Source: Candidatus Nanopelagicales bacterium
GTDB lineage: Bacteria; Actinomycetota; Actinomycetes; S36-B12; GCA-2699445
Reading direction: 5' to 3'
Assembly: GCA_029939085.1 (NCBI GenBank)
Contig: JAOZTQ010000117.1
Span: 1 to 5,087 of the forward strand
DNA length: 5,087 nt
Part shown: one piece after another, positions 1 through 5,087 of the stretch
Layout: each line of letters starts with the position of its first letter
How positions within the stretch are numbered: the first letter of the stretch is position 1
Made by a program: the position numbers and the translations under genes
The notes under the pieces: generated by a model
What the model was told of the DNA's origin: nothing
The model's database searches: none
What the model saw: only the letters and a program-made list of their open reading frames with translations

Positions 1-234
1 CCGACGTGACATCCGATCGACAGCGGGCGCCATGGCAATAGCAGCAAACCAAGCGATCAGAACCGTAAAGATGACGCTGCCGCCATCTTCGAGAATGAAC
101 TTGAGAAACAGGGCAACCGCAATGACCCCGAAAACTGCGAAGGAAACACGCCATACGTTGCGAGTCTGCAGAATGATGGTGATATCTCTACCGGATCCGT
201 CATCCGATTTCACTTGATCTTGCTCTGTAGCCAC
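1..234 (-). CDS. AI-2E/PerM-family transporter, N-terminal fragment (cut by window edge)
   Basis: The visible part is 78 codons, reading leftwards from a GTG at 234 and still open at base 1. After a short acidic cytoplasmic head (residues 2-17) comes TRNVWRVSF, then a hydrophobic helix (about 31-48), a short EDGG loop and a second helix (about 54-69) ending AMAPAVDRMSRR. This order (basic RNVWR lead, helix, short loop, helix, then a P-A-V-x-R/x-x-S-R-R turn) is what I recognise from the start of actinobacterial AI-2E exporter (PerM/YdiK) proteins, multi-pass membrane proteins of roughly 350-400 residues. The transported substrate in actinobacteria is generally unknown. The GTG is preceded by GGAG with 5 bases between, which favours it over an in-frame GTG at 267. 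An in-frame stop at 280-282 limits any further extension. The family call rests on the N-terminus only, so it is moderately firm. Confidence 0.72.
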   Translation of the reverse strand, partial: MATEQDQVKSDDGSGRDITIILQTRNVWRVSFAVFGVIAVALFLKFILEDGGSVIFTVLIAWFAAIAMAPAVDRMSRR

Positions 235-381
235 CGGCTCTCCCTCTGCAGCGACCAACGATGTCACCCGTAATGCAACTCAGACGATAGATGAAGTACA
301 ACACATCATGCCGCGTGGGAGCGAAGCGCATCCAAGTCGCGTTGCTACGCTGGATCGACATAGCTATTGAAAGGTGCCCTC

Positions 382-768
382 GTGGACGGTACAAGCACAT
401 TTGGTTCGGTATTTCTTACGACCTTGTGGATTTTTCTTCTTTTCGCTTTTCTCCTAGTCCTCTTCTACATTTTCTCGGACTTGTTCCGGGATCACACGAC
501 GTCGGGATGGGTAAAGGCAGTGTGGATTCTCTTCCTCATTATTTTCCCACCGATCACCGCGTTGATTTACCTCATCGCTCGAGGTAAAGGTATGCAGGAA
601 CGTTCGGCCAATGAAGCCGAAGCGATCAAGAAGGCTCAAGACGAGTACATCCGCAATGTCGCAGGATCAGATCCGTCGGAACAAATCGCCAAGGCTAAAC
701 AACTGCTGGATCAAGGTGTGATCAGCCAAGAGGAGTTCGACAACCTCAAAGCTAAAGCACTCAGCTAG
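382..768 (+). CDS. Small membrane protein with PLDc_N-like helices and C-terminal SHOCT domain
   Basis: The product has 128 residues if started at GTG 382. Residues 9-32 form a strongly hydrophobic helix. Residues 45-67, running GWVKAVWILF to IYLIARGKG, form a second helix resembling the phospholipase D/nuclease N-terminal (PLDc_N) membrane segment. A charged Ala/Glu/Lys linker (about 74-92) follows, and residues 99-126 (EQIAKAKQLLDQGVISQEEF, then DNLKAKAL) are a typical SHOCT domain, a short helical pair usually at protein C-termini. The domain's role is poorly defined; oligomerisation or nucleic-acid association has been proposed for the family. The start was chosen because AAAGG (370-374) lies 7 bases before GTG 382, whereas the alternative TTG at 367 abuts that Shine-Dalgarno, and an in-frame stop sits at 361. 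The gene is divergent from the AI-2E transporter and is followed directly by a strong terminator, so it is probably monocistronic. Specific function unknown. Confidence 0.88.
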   Translation: MDGTSTFGSVFLTTLWIFLLFAFLLVLFYIFSDLFRDHTTSGWVKAVWILFLIIFPPITALIYLIARGKGMQERSANEAEAIKKAQDEYIRNVAGSDPSEQIAKAKQLLDQGVISQEEFDNLKAKALS

Positions 769-781
769 CAATAGTCGTCGT

Positions 782-818
782 ATTAAGCCCCCAGATCTCG
801 TTGGTCTGGGGGCTTAAT
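782..818 (+). terminator. Intrinsic terminator hairpin after the SHOCT gene
   Basis: ATTAAGCCCCCAGA (782-795) pairs perfectly over 14 bp with TCTGGGGGCTTAAT (805-818) around a 9-base loop. The stem has a GC-rich core and A/T-rich flanks. It begins 13 bases after the SHOCT stop codon. There is no long U-tract beyond the stem's own TTAAT, which is common for actinobacterial terminators. The symmetry would let it act in both orientations, but no gene runs into it from the right. Confidence 0.88.
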
Positions 819-885
819 CGTCGGGATAAGTCGAAGTCGTATGGGACTGACCTAGTAACTTCGGCGGAAATCAGACTCGAAAGGT

Positions 886-891
886 TATGCT
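886..891 (+). promoter_or_regulatory. Candidate -10 element for dedA (leaderless transcript)
   Basis: TATGCT fits the TAnnnT -10 consensus and ends 9 bases before the dedA ATG, which would place transcription initiation at or next to the start codon. No Shine-Dalgarno lies in the usual window; the only purine run, GAAAGG (879-884), is 16 bases from the ATG and too far. No convincing -35 hexamer is visible. The call rests on position and the missing ribosome binding site. Confidence 0.45.
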
Positions 892-900
892 TTTCATCTC

Positions 901-1566
901 ATGGATCAGATAGCACTATTACCTGACTGGCTCGACCCAGAAACGCTCCTCACGAACTTGGGACCCTGGGCTTTTTGGGGCGCAGTGGCCATAATCTTTG
1001 CTGAATGTGGTCTCTTGATTGGTTTCTTTCTGCCCGGAGATTCGCTGCTATTCGTGGTCGGTATTTTCATCGCTCAAGGATTTATTGATCTCCAACTCTG
1101 GATCGCAGCCACAATCTTGGCTCTGGCCGCGATGCTAGGCAACCTAACCGGCTACTGGATTGGCGCGAAGGCTGGGCCCCGCCTGTTTGAAAAACCGGAC
1201 TCAAAGATTTTCAAAAAGGAATATGTGGACAAAACCCACGAGTTCTTTGATCGACATGGCAACCGCGCCATCGTATTAGCTCGCTTCGTACCGATCGTCC
1301 GGACCTTTATCACCGCTATTGCGGGCGTCGCTCGGATGGACTTCCGTCGCTATTTCATTTACTCCGCGGTGGGGGCAGTGATCTGGGCTGCCGGGCTGAC
1401 CGTGGCCGGTTACTTTTTAGGCAACATTCCCGTCGTCAAAGAGAACCTCGAGGCGATGATTTTGCTCATCGTCTTTATTTCGGTGATTCCGATCGGAATC
1501 GAATATCTACGGCACCGGCGTGAGAAAAAAGCGGCAGCAGCCGAGGGAATCACCGACGAGGATTAA
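901..1566 (+). CDS. DedA-family (SNARE-associated/VTT domain) integral membrane protein
   Basis: The protein has 221 residues, the usual size for bacterial DedA proteins. A hydrophobic segment at about 22-40 leads into FAECGLLIGFFLPGD, with E35 and D47 spaced 12 apart. Further hydrophobic segments lie at about 48-60 and 66-88. The second signature, LARFVPIVRTF then AGVARM, carries R128 and R134 six apart. The E/D and R/R pairs match in spacing the acidic and basic residues shown to be essential in E. coli YqjA/YghB. C-terminal helices at about 152-174 and 183-201 are followed by a basic, then acidic tail. The family is linked to proton-driven transport and to lipid flipping or recycling (for example of the undecaprenyl carrier or phosphatidylethanolamine); which applies here cannot be told. 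No other start exists between the in-frame TAA at 856 and ATG 901. The gene faces pyrE, with 96 bases between the two stops. Confidence 0.95.
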   Translation: MDQIALLPDWLDPETLLTNLGPWAFWGAVAIIFAECGLLIGFFLPGDSLLFVVGIFIAQGFIDLQLWIAATILALAAMLGNLTGYWIGAKAGPRLFEKPDSKIFKKEYVDKTHEFFDRHGNRAIVLARFVPIVRTFITAIAGVARMDFRRYFIYSAVGAVIWAAGLTVAGYFLGNIPVVKENLEAMILLIVFISVIPIGIEYLRHRREKKAAAAEGITDED

Positions 1567-1662
1567 CCTACGTCAATAATCTGAATCCGCCGCAGAAAAG
1601 TTGGGTTCGTTTCCCCTGAAATTCCGGACCGTCCAATCCGCAAACCGCCCCAGTGCCTCTCG

Positions 1663-2223
1663 CTACGTCAGACCCAGCTCTGACAACGAATAGGCAGTTC
1701 GATACTCCAGCCCCGCCTGCTCGACCTTCGCTGCAGCTCCTCGGTCAACGATTACGGCCACGCCCACGACCTCTGCACCCGCCGCCGTCAACGCTTCCAC
1801 CGCGGTCAAAACCGAACCGCCGGTAGTGGAGGTATCTTCTACGGCCAAGACCCGGCGACCAGCTACATCCGGCCCCTCAATGCGTCGCTGGAGTCCATGT
1901 GTCTTCTCGCTCTTTCGAACGACAAAAGCGTCCAGAGTCCGCCCTCGGTTGGCAGCAGCGTGAAGCATCGCCGCAGCAATGGGGTCGGCGCCGAGCGTCA
2001 AACCACCTACAGCGTCGAAGTCCCAGTCCTCGGTCAGATCGAGCATGACCTGACCCACCAGCGGAGCAGCCTGGGCGTCCAAAGTTACGCGCCGCAGATC
2101 TACGTAGTAGTCAGCCTGCTTACCGCTGGACAATGTAACTTCACCATGCACAACAGCCTTAGTCAGGATCTGTTCACGAAGTGCATCCCGCGAACGGGAC
2201 GCTTCGGTCGGGTGAGGCGTCAC
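1663..2223 (-). CDS. pyrE: Orotate phosphoribosyltransferase (PyrE)
   Basis: This enzyme joins orotate to PRPP to make orotidine 5'-monophosphate and pyrophosphate, the fifth step of pyrimidine synthesis, in the cytoplasm. The product has 186 residues from GTG 2223. Visible landmarks, numbered from that start, are LSSGKQADYYVDLR (about 31-44, substrate-contacting SGK and YY), GGLTLGADPIA (about 73-83), the mobile catalytic loop VRKSEKTHG (about 102-110, with its Lys and His residues) and the PRPP-binding loop VLAVEDTSTTGGS (about 125-137). All expected residues are present, so it should be active. GTG 2223 shares a GTGA overlap with the stop of the upstream acyl-CoA dehydrogenase; an in-frame GTG at 2232 would add three residues and give a 13-base overlap. 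Neither start has a good Shine-Dalgarno, which suits coupled translation. The product call is firm; the exact start is not. Confidence 0.96.
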   Translation of the reverse strand: MTPHPTEASRSRDALREQILTKAVVHGEVTLSSGKQADYYVDLRRVTLDAQAAPLVGQVMLDLTEDWDFDAVGGLTLGADPIAAAMLHAAANRGRTLDAFVVRKSEKTHGLQRRIEGPDVAGRRVLAVEDTSTTGGSVLTAVEALTAAGAEVVGVAVIVDRGAAAKVEQAGLEYRTAYSLSELGLT

Positions 2224-4013
2224 GGCCGCCACTCGTAAGCGCCATCGTATGAAAGGACTTCGGCAACGAAAGCGTCTTCTGCATCCTTCTCGATGACCGG
2301 GTTGCGAATCAGACCCAGCGCACCGGAGCGCTGATCATCAGTCGCAGAAGCCTGGCCGTGCAGCGCAACTGCCTGCTCGGCTGTGTCCTGGATGAAGACC
2401 GCGAACATCCGATCGATGTGCGCTTCAGTCAAGTGATCCAACTGACTTACCGAGCCCGGACGGATCTCGCCGGAGTCCATAGCTAAAGCGGATGACTCAC
2501 AGATCAACTGCGCGTAAACGACCTGAGCAAACAGCTGACCCAAGACCTGTAGGTAATCCAGGTCCTTCTGCTGCGCCTCAGTCGGCGGAGCAGTCATGAC
2601 CAACTGGGTCAATGCATCAATCTGCTCGAGGAAGACCTTCACATTCGGAAGATGCGCGAATCGTTCGAAGGCCGGCTTCCAATCAGCAAACTTGATCTTG
2701 CTCAGTCCACTCGCTGGTCCCTGCTTGAACAGATAACCATCGTCGGCTGCATCTTGCCTTACCGGGATCGGCTCGTAGTCTTGACCCGCTCCGTGAGCGG
2801 CACCCAAATATGCCGGCATGAACTTCAAGACCAGTGCGATGTTGACGTGCACGGTGCCTTCGAGTTTTGGCAACGCGCGAATGTCGGTTGCTGCCCGGCT
2901 AAAGTACGTGTCTTTCTCGAAGCCTTTAGCGGCGATAACATCCCAAAGCAGATCGATTACTCGTTCGCCCTCACTCGTGACTTTCGCCTTAGTGATCGGA
3001 TTGAAGAGTAGGAAACGGCGATCATCTTCTGATGCGCATCGGAAGTAGTCGGCCGAACGCGCCGCGAAGATCTTCATGGCAATAATGCGTGCATACGAGT
3101 CCGCCAGCATCCGCCGAACGTGGGGGAAGTCAGTGACTCGGTTGCCGTAAAGGATCCGATTGTTTGCGTGCGTGATTGCCTCATAGAACGAGTGCTCTGC
3201 GATCCCGATGCTGGCCCAGCCTAAGTTCACCTTGCCGACATTGACCGTCGCAAGTGCCGCGTCCCAGGCGGGCTTTCCGACGTGCAAGATGTCCGAACGG
3301 GAAACGGGGTACTCATGTAAGTCGAAAGCTGCGACATACATCTGCGAGTGAACGACGTTCTTGAGAAGTTCGTACTTCTCGTGCTGCGTATCAACTAAAA
3401 AGAAAACGTACTCACCTGGGTACTCGGGATCATCATCGGCAAACTTGCCAAAGACACTCAACCGCCCAGCCTTGTTGCCGTTACCGATGTAGTACTTACC
3501 ACCGCTAGCGGTCCACCCCTCACCGGAGCGGCTCAGGATCATGTCACTGGAGTAGATGTCGGCGCCGTGTTCCTTTTCGGAAAGCCCGAATCCAAAGATG
3601 GAGCCCGCCTCCAACATTTTGCCTACTGCGGCACGGGCTTCGTCATTTTCACTGGTCCATACCGGCCCGAGACCAAGAACACTGACCTGCCAGACATACC
3701 AATGAGCAAGAGAGTAGAAGCCGAGAATCTCATTCAGCTCATTGATCCGAGCCATATCCCAGCGGGCCTTTTCAGCACCTTCGCCACCACCGAGTAGCCC
3801 ACCGATTTCCGAGGGTGTACCGAAAGTCGAAAAGATTCCCTCATCGGCGACCATCTCAAGAAAGTCCGAATACCAGACTCCGGAGTAGAACTCCTCCTTG
3901 CTCAGGTTCTTCCCTTTGTTCTCGAAAAAATCAATCAGCAACTTCAGCTGCCGTTGAGTTTCCGGGTCGAAACTAGATGGGTCATAGGTGCTTGGGTTGA
4001 ACAGCAAAGACAC
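2220..4013 (-). CDS. Acyl-CoA dehydrogenase family flavoprotein, large (597-residue) actinobacterial type
   Basis: The product is a probable FAD enzyme that introduces an alpha-beta double bond into an acyl-CoA; its substrate is unknown. An N-terminal helical region (1-135) precedes the middle beta domain. There GFGLSEKEHGAD (141-152) stands where the family's LTEPxxGSD motif lies, and GGKYYIGNGNKAG (171-183) resembles the K-x-x-I-x-N-x strand. The C-terminal helical domain has YGNRVTDFPHVRRML (289-303) and AAKGFEKDTYFSRAATDIRA (361-380). LEGT (384-387) follows, with E385 in the position of the catalytic glutamate of medium-chain-type enzymes. About 210 residues lie beyond this, where ordinary 380-residue members stop soon after, so it belongs with the long-form members. 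Start GTG 4013 has GGAGG 7 bases upstream (4021-4025), an excellent ribosome site. It is the first gene of an operon with pyrE and diverges from the SDR. A DmdC-type role was considered but cannot be shown. Confidence 0.9.
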   Translation of the reverse strand: MSLLFNPSTYDPSSFDPETQRQLKLLIDFFENKGKNLSKEEFYSGVWYSDFLEMVADEGIFSTFGTPSEIGGLLGGGEGAEKARWDMARINELNEILGFYSLAHWYVWQVSVLGLGPVWTSENDEARAAVGKMLEAGSIFGFGLSEKEHGADIYSSDMILSRSGEGWTASGGKYYIGNGNKAGRLSVFGKFADDDPEYPGEYVFFLVDTQHEKYELLKNVVHSQMYVAAFDLHEYPVSRSDILHVGKPAWDAALATVNVGKVNLGWASIGIAEHSFYEAITHANNRILYGNRVTDFPHVRRMLADSYARIIAMKIFAARSADYFRCASEDDRRFLLFNPITKAKVTSEGERVIDLLWDVIAAKGFEKDTYFSRAATDIRALPKLEGTVHVNIALVLKFMPAYLGAAHGAGQDYEPIPVRQDAADDGYLFKQGPASGLSKIKFADWKPAFERFAHLPNVKVFLEQIDALTQLVMTAPPTEAQQKDLDYLQVLGQLFAQVVYAQLICESSALAMDSGEIRPGSVSQLDHLTEAHIDRMFAVFIQDTAEQAVALHGQASATDDQRSGALGLIRNPVIEKDAEDAFVAEVLSYDGAYEWRP

Positions 4014-4074
4014 GATTTATCCTCCATTGCCTTGCTCAGAGCGTACGCGGATGCCGACCAAACGGCGACATCGG

Positions 4075-4110
4075 TGTGCCGCAAGTCACAGCATATGTGA
4101 CGCAAGTAAC
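4075..4110. promoter_or_regulatory. Candidate operator: tandem 15-bp direct repeats with embedded inverted repeat
   Basis: TGTGCCGCAAGTCAC (4075-4089) and TGTGACGCAAGTAAC (4096-4110) agree at 13 of 15 positions and start 21 bp apart, two helical turns. Their inner parts also form an inverted repeat, GTCACA (4085-4090), 5 bases, then TGTGAC (4096-4101). On the minus strand TATGCT (4095-4090) in its centre fits a -10 hexamer facing the acyl-CoA dehydrogenase. The block lies between two divergent metabolic genes, about 60 bp from one start and 50 bp from the other. This suggests a dimeric regulator binding in tandem, perhaps a repressor of the TetR or GntR type; the regulator is unknown. Confidence 0.45.
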
Positions 4111-4146
4111 GCCTATCCGCCAGGAGTAGGGCGAAAACGAGGGGCG

Positions 4147-4152
4147 TAACCT
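4147..4152 (+). promoter_or_regulatory. Candidate -10 element for the SDR gene (leaderless transcript)
   Basis: TAACCT fits TAnnnT and is separated from the SDR ATG by only 6 bases, so initiation would fall on or beside the A of the ATG. The same bases hold an in-frame TAA (4147-4149), so no earlier start is possible. A later start would delete the nucleotide-binding motif that begins at residue 7. The nearest purine run, GAGGGG (4139-4144), is 14 bases from the ATG, longer than normal. No clear -35 is seen. Confidence 0.52.
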
Positions 4153-4158
4153 CGAGAA

Positions 4159-4926
4159 ATGTCCACTGCACTTATCACCGGAGCATCATCCGGAATCGGC
4201 CTCGCTTTCGCTGAACGCTTTTCCGCCGAAAAACATGACCTGATTCTGGTTGCCCGAGATCGTGACCGATTAGAGCGAGTAGCTGCCAAACTTTCCAAAA
4301 CTCACGGCATATCCGTCGAAGTAATGAGCGCCGACCTTGCCCAGCGTGATCAGGTCGATCTAGTTGCCGACCGGCTCAGCAAATCCGATACACCAGTCGA
4401 TTTTCTTGTGAACAATGCCGGATTTGGAATCCGCGAAGGTTTCGTCGATGGCGATCTTGCGGCCGAACAACAAATGATCGACGTGATGGTCACGGCAACC
4501 ATGCGTCTCAGTCACGCTGCCTTACCGGGCATGGTCGAACGCAAGTCAGGTGGAGTAATAAACATCAGCAGCATCGCTGGTTGGATGACCAGCGGCACCT
4601 ACAGTGCCGCTAAGGCGTGGGTGACAACCTTCACCGAAGGACTGTCGCACGAACTTGCTGGGACCGGAGTCGCCGCTACCGCGGTGTGCCCTGGTCTGAC
4701 TCATACCGAATTCCACAGTCGGGCTGATATGGACGTTTCCCAGGCCCCCGAATGGCTCTGGCTGGATGTCTCCGACGTCGTGGACCGTGCCTTGCGGGAT
4801 TCACGCAATGGAAAACCGATCAGTGTGGCTGGCAGGCAATACCAGGCGTTGAGCTTCCCGATTCGTTACTGGCGTGCTGCACAACGGCGCGCAGAGGGTG
4901 CACTTCGGCCGCGGTTCATGGATTGA
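4159..4926 (+). CDS. Short-chain dehydrogenase/reductase (classical SDR, COG0300-like)
   Basis: This 255-residue protein has the length of classical SDR enzymes, which oxidise or reduce alcohol/carbonyl groups with NAD(P)(H). The sequence shows TGASSGIG (7-14, dinucleotide binding), VARDRDRL (31-38, where R33 after the second strand favours NADP(H)), D59 (adenine contact), NNAG (85-88), INISS (134-138, catalytic S138), Y148-x3-K152, and CPGLTHTEF (177-185) after the active site. N85 or N86, S138, Y148 and K152 are all in place, so catalysis is expected. The substrate-loop and C-terminal parts (about 186-255, ending in a basic stretch) give no substrate clue. The gene diverges from the acyl-CoA dehydrogenase, 145 bases apart, and shares the repeat-bearing gap, so common regulation is possible. 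Its ATG lies just after a -10-like hexamer without a ribosome binding site. A lipid or ketone substrate is a guess from context. Confidence 0.94.
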   Translation: MSTALITGASSGIGLAFAERFSAEKHDLILVARDRDRLERVAAKLSKTHGISVEVMSADLAQRDQVDLVADRLSKSDTPVDFLVNNAGFGIREGFVDGDLAAEQQMIDVMVTATMRLSHAALPGMVERKSGGVINISSIAGWMTSGTYSAAKAWVTTFTEGLSHELAGTGVAATAVCPGLTHTEFHSRADMDVSQAPEWLWLDVSDVVDRALRDSRNGKPISVAGRQYQALSFPIRYWRAAQRRAEGALRPRFMD

Positions 4927-4929
4927 TTC

Positions 4930-4952
4930 GTCCGACATCTCTGGAATCGGAC
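4930..4952 (+). terminator. Weak hairpin after the SDR gene, possible terminator
   Basis: GTCCGA (4930-4935) pairs with TCGGAC (4947-4952) over 6 bp around an 11-base loop, starting 3 bases after the SDR stop. There is no T-run behind it, and the stem is short, so it may be a weak terminator, a 3'-end stabiliser or chance. Confidence 0.3.
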
Positions 4953-4994
4953 ACTAACCCTCCCGGTCATCGCGCACCACTAGCGGTATTGCCC

Positions 4995-5000
4995 TAGTTT
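4995..5000 (+). promoter_or_regulatory. Candidate -10 element for the glpD-like gene (leaderless transcript)
   Basis: TAGTTT fits TAnnnT and ends 6 bases before the ATG at 5007, the same spacing as at the SDR gene. The bases between (TTCCTC) are pyrimidine-rich and give no Shine-Dalgarno. A convincing -35 is absent. This implies the glpD-like gene has its own promoter rather than depending on read-through from the SDR. Confidence 0.45.
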
Positions 5001-5006
5001 TTCCTC

Positions 5007-5087
5007 ATGGGATTGCGCGACAGCAACATTTCGAAACTTGACTCCGGCGTATTTGACGTCTTAATCGTCGGGGGAGGTATTAACGGT
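5007..5087 (+). CDS. glpD: FAD-dependent oxidoreductase, probable glycerol-3-phosphate dehydrogenase GlpD, N-terminal fragment
   Basis: Only 27 codons are inside the window, open at the right edge. Residues 16-27 read FDVLIVGGGING, a Rossmann beta strand followed by GxGxxG (G22, G24, G27) that binds the ADP part of FAD. The GGGING form, with Asn before the last Gly, preceded by a D-V-L-hydrophobic strand, is typical of aerobic glycerol-3-phosphate dehydrogenase, which oxidises glycerol 3-phosphate to dihydroxyacetone phosphate and passes electrons to quinone at the membrane. Other FAD-dependent DAO-fold proteins share the motif, so the family is likely rather than proven. No alternative start fits better. 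Together with the SDR and acyl-CoA dehydrogenase it gives the neighbourhood a lipid/glycerol flavour. Confidence 0.7.
   Translation, partial: MGLRDSNISKLDSGVFDVLIVGGGING

Noticed and set aside
32..400. Open frames on either strand (32-217 plus, 200-400 minus, 291-587 plus) as small genes
   Set aside because: They are antisense to the AI-2E gene, out of frame with the SHOCT gene, or span the divergent promoter region; their translations lack domains or a credible ribosome site.
1897..2238. 113-codon plus-strand frame antisense to pyrE
   Set aside because: It lies wholly over the firm pyrE coding frame and the translation shows no motif or membrane pattern; antisense shadows are expected in G+C-rich codon usage.
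2652..3048. Plus-strand frames of 119 and 76 codons antisense to the acyl-CoA dehydrogenase
   Set aside because: Shadow frames over a well-conserved stretch of the dehydrogenase that includes the LEGT catalytic region, with no family resemblance of their own.
4085..4101. CRP/FNR-type site from TGTGA and TCACA elements
   Set aside because: The half-sites are in the reverse order (TCACA-N5-TGTGA), not TGTGA-N6-TCACA, and the larger 21-bp direct repeat explains the bases better.
4752..4997. 81-codon plus-strand frame overlapping the SDR 3' end
   Set aside because: Mostly another reading frame of the SDR; no Shine-Dalgarno, no motif, and it would run into the -10 element of the glpD-like gene.
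1..5087. Mobile element, CRISPR array, tRNA/rRNA, toxin-antitoxin or defence system
   Set aside because: No transposase or integrase motif, terminal inverted repeats, spaced repeat array, cloverleaf-like sequence or paired small genes were seen; the coding regions belong to ordinary metabolic and membrane families.

Overview
The window looks like chromosomal housekeeping and accessory metabolism from an actinobacterium (Actinomycetota) with moderate rather than extreme G+C. This assignment is inferred from three things: the style of the SHOCT-domain membrane protein, of PyrE and of the large acyl-CoA dehydrogenase; frequent GTG starts; and several genes whose ATG lies just after a TAnnnT -10 motif with no Shine-Dalgarno, the leaderless layout common in actinobacteria. 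The genus cannot be resolved from sequence alone.

Layout, left to right. Bases 1-234 (minus) are the N-terminal end of an AI-2E/PerM-family transporter cut by the window edge. Divergent from it is a small two-helix membrane protein with a C-terminal SHOCT domain (382-768, plus), followed by a perfect 14-bp stem terminator (782-818). Next is a DedA-family membrane protein (901-1566, plus), probably on a leaderless transcript. It converges on pyrE (orotate phosphoribosyltransferase, minus), which follows a 597-residue acyl-CoA dehydrogenase (2220-4013, minus). The two minus-strand genes overlap by a GTGA stop/start junction and so form a two-gene operon. Divergent from the dehydrogenase is a classical short-chain dehydrogenase/reductase (4159-4926, plus). 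After it comes the first 27 codons of a probable FAD-dependent glycerol-3-phosphate dehydrogenase (5007 to the edge, plus).

The most informative non-coding stretch is the 145-bp gap between the dehydrogenase and the SDR. It holds two 15-bp direct repeats spaced 21 bp apart and an embedded inverted repeat, which I read as a possible operator for one or both divergent genes.

Functionally the genes suggest lipid or acyl-CoA turnover (acyl-CoA dehydrogenase, SDR, DedA, GlpD) with pyrimidine synthesis attached by the operon. A shared pathway is inference only. I see no mobile element, CRISPR array, RNA gene or phage gene, and no evidence of a new multi-gene system; all six coding regions fall into known families.
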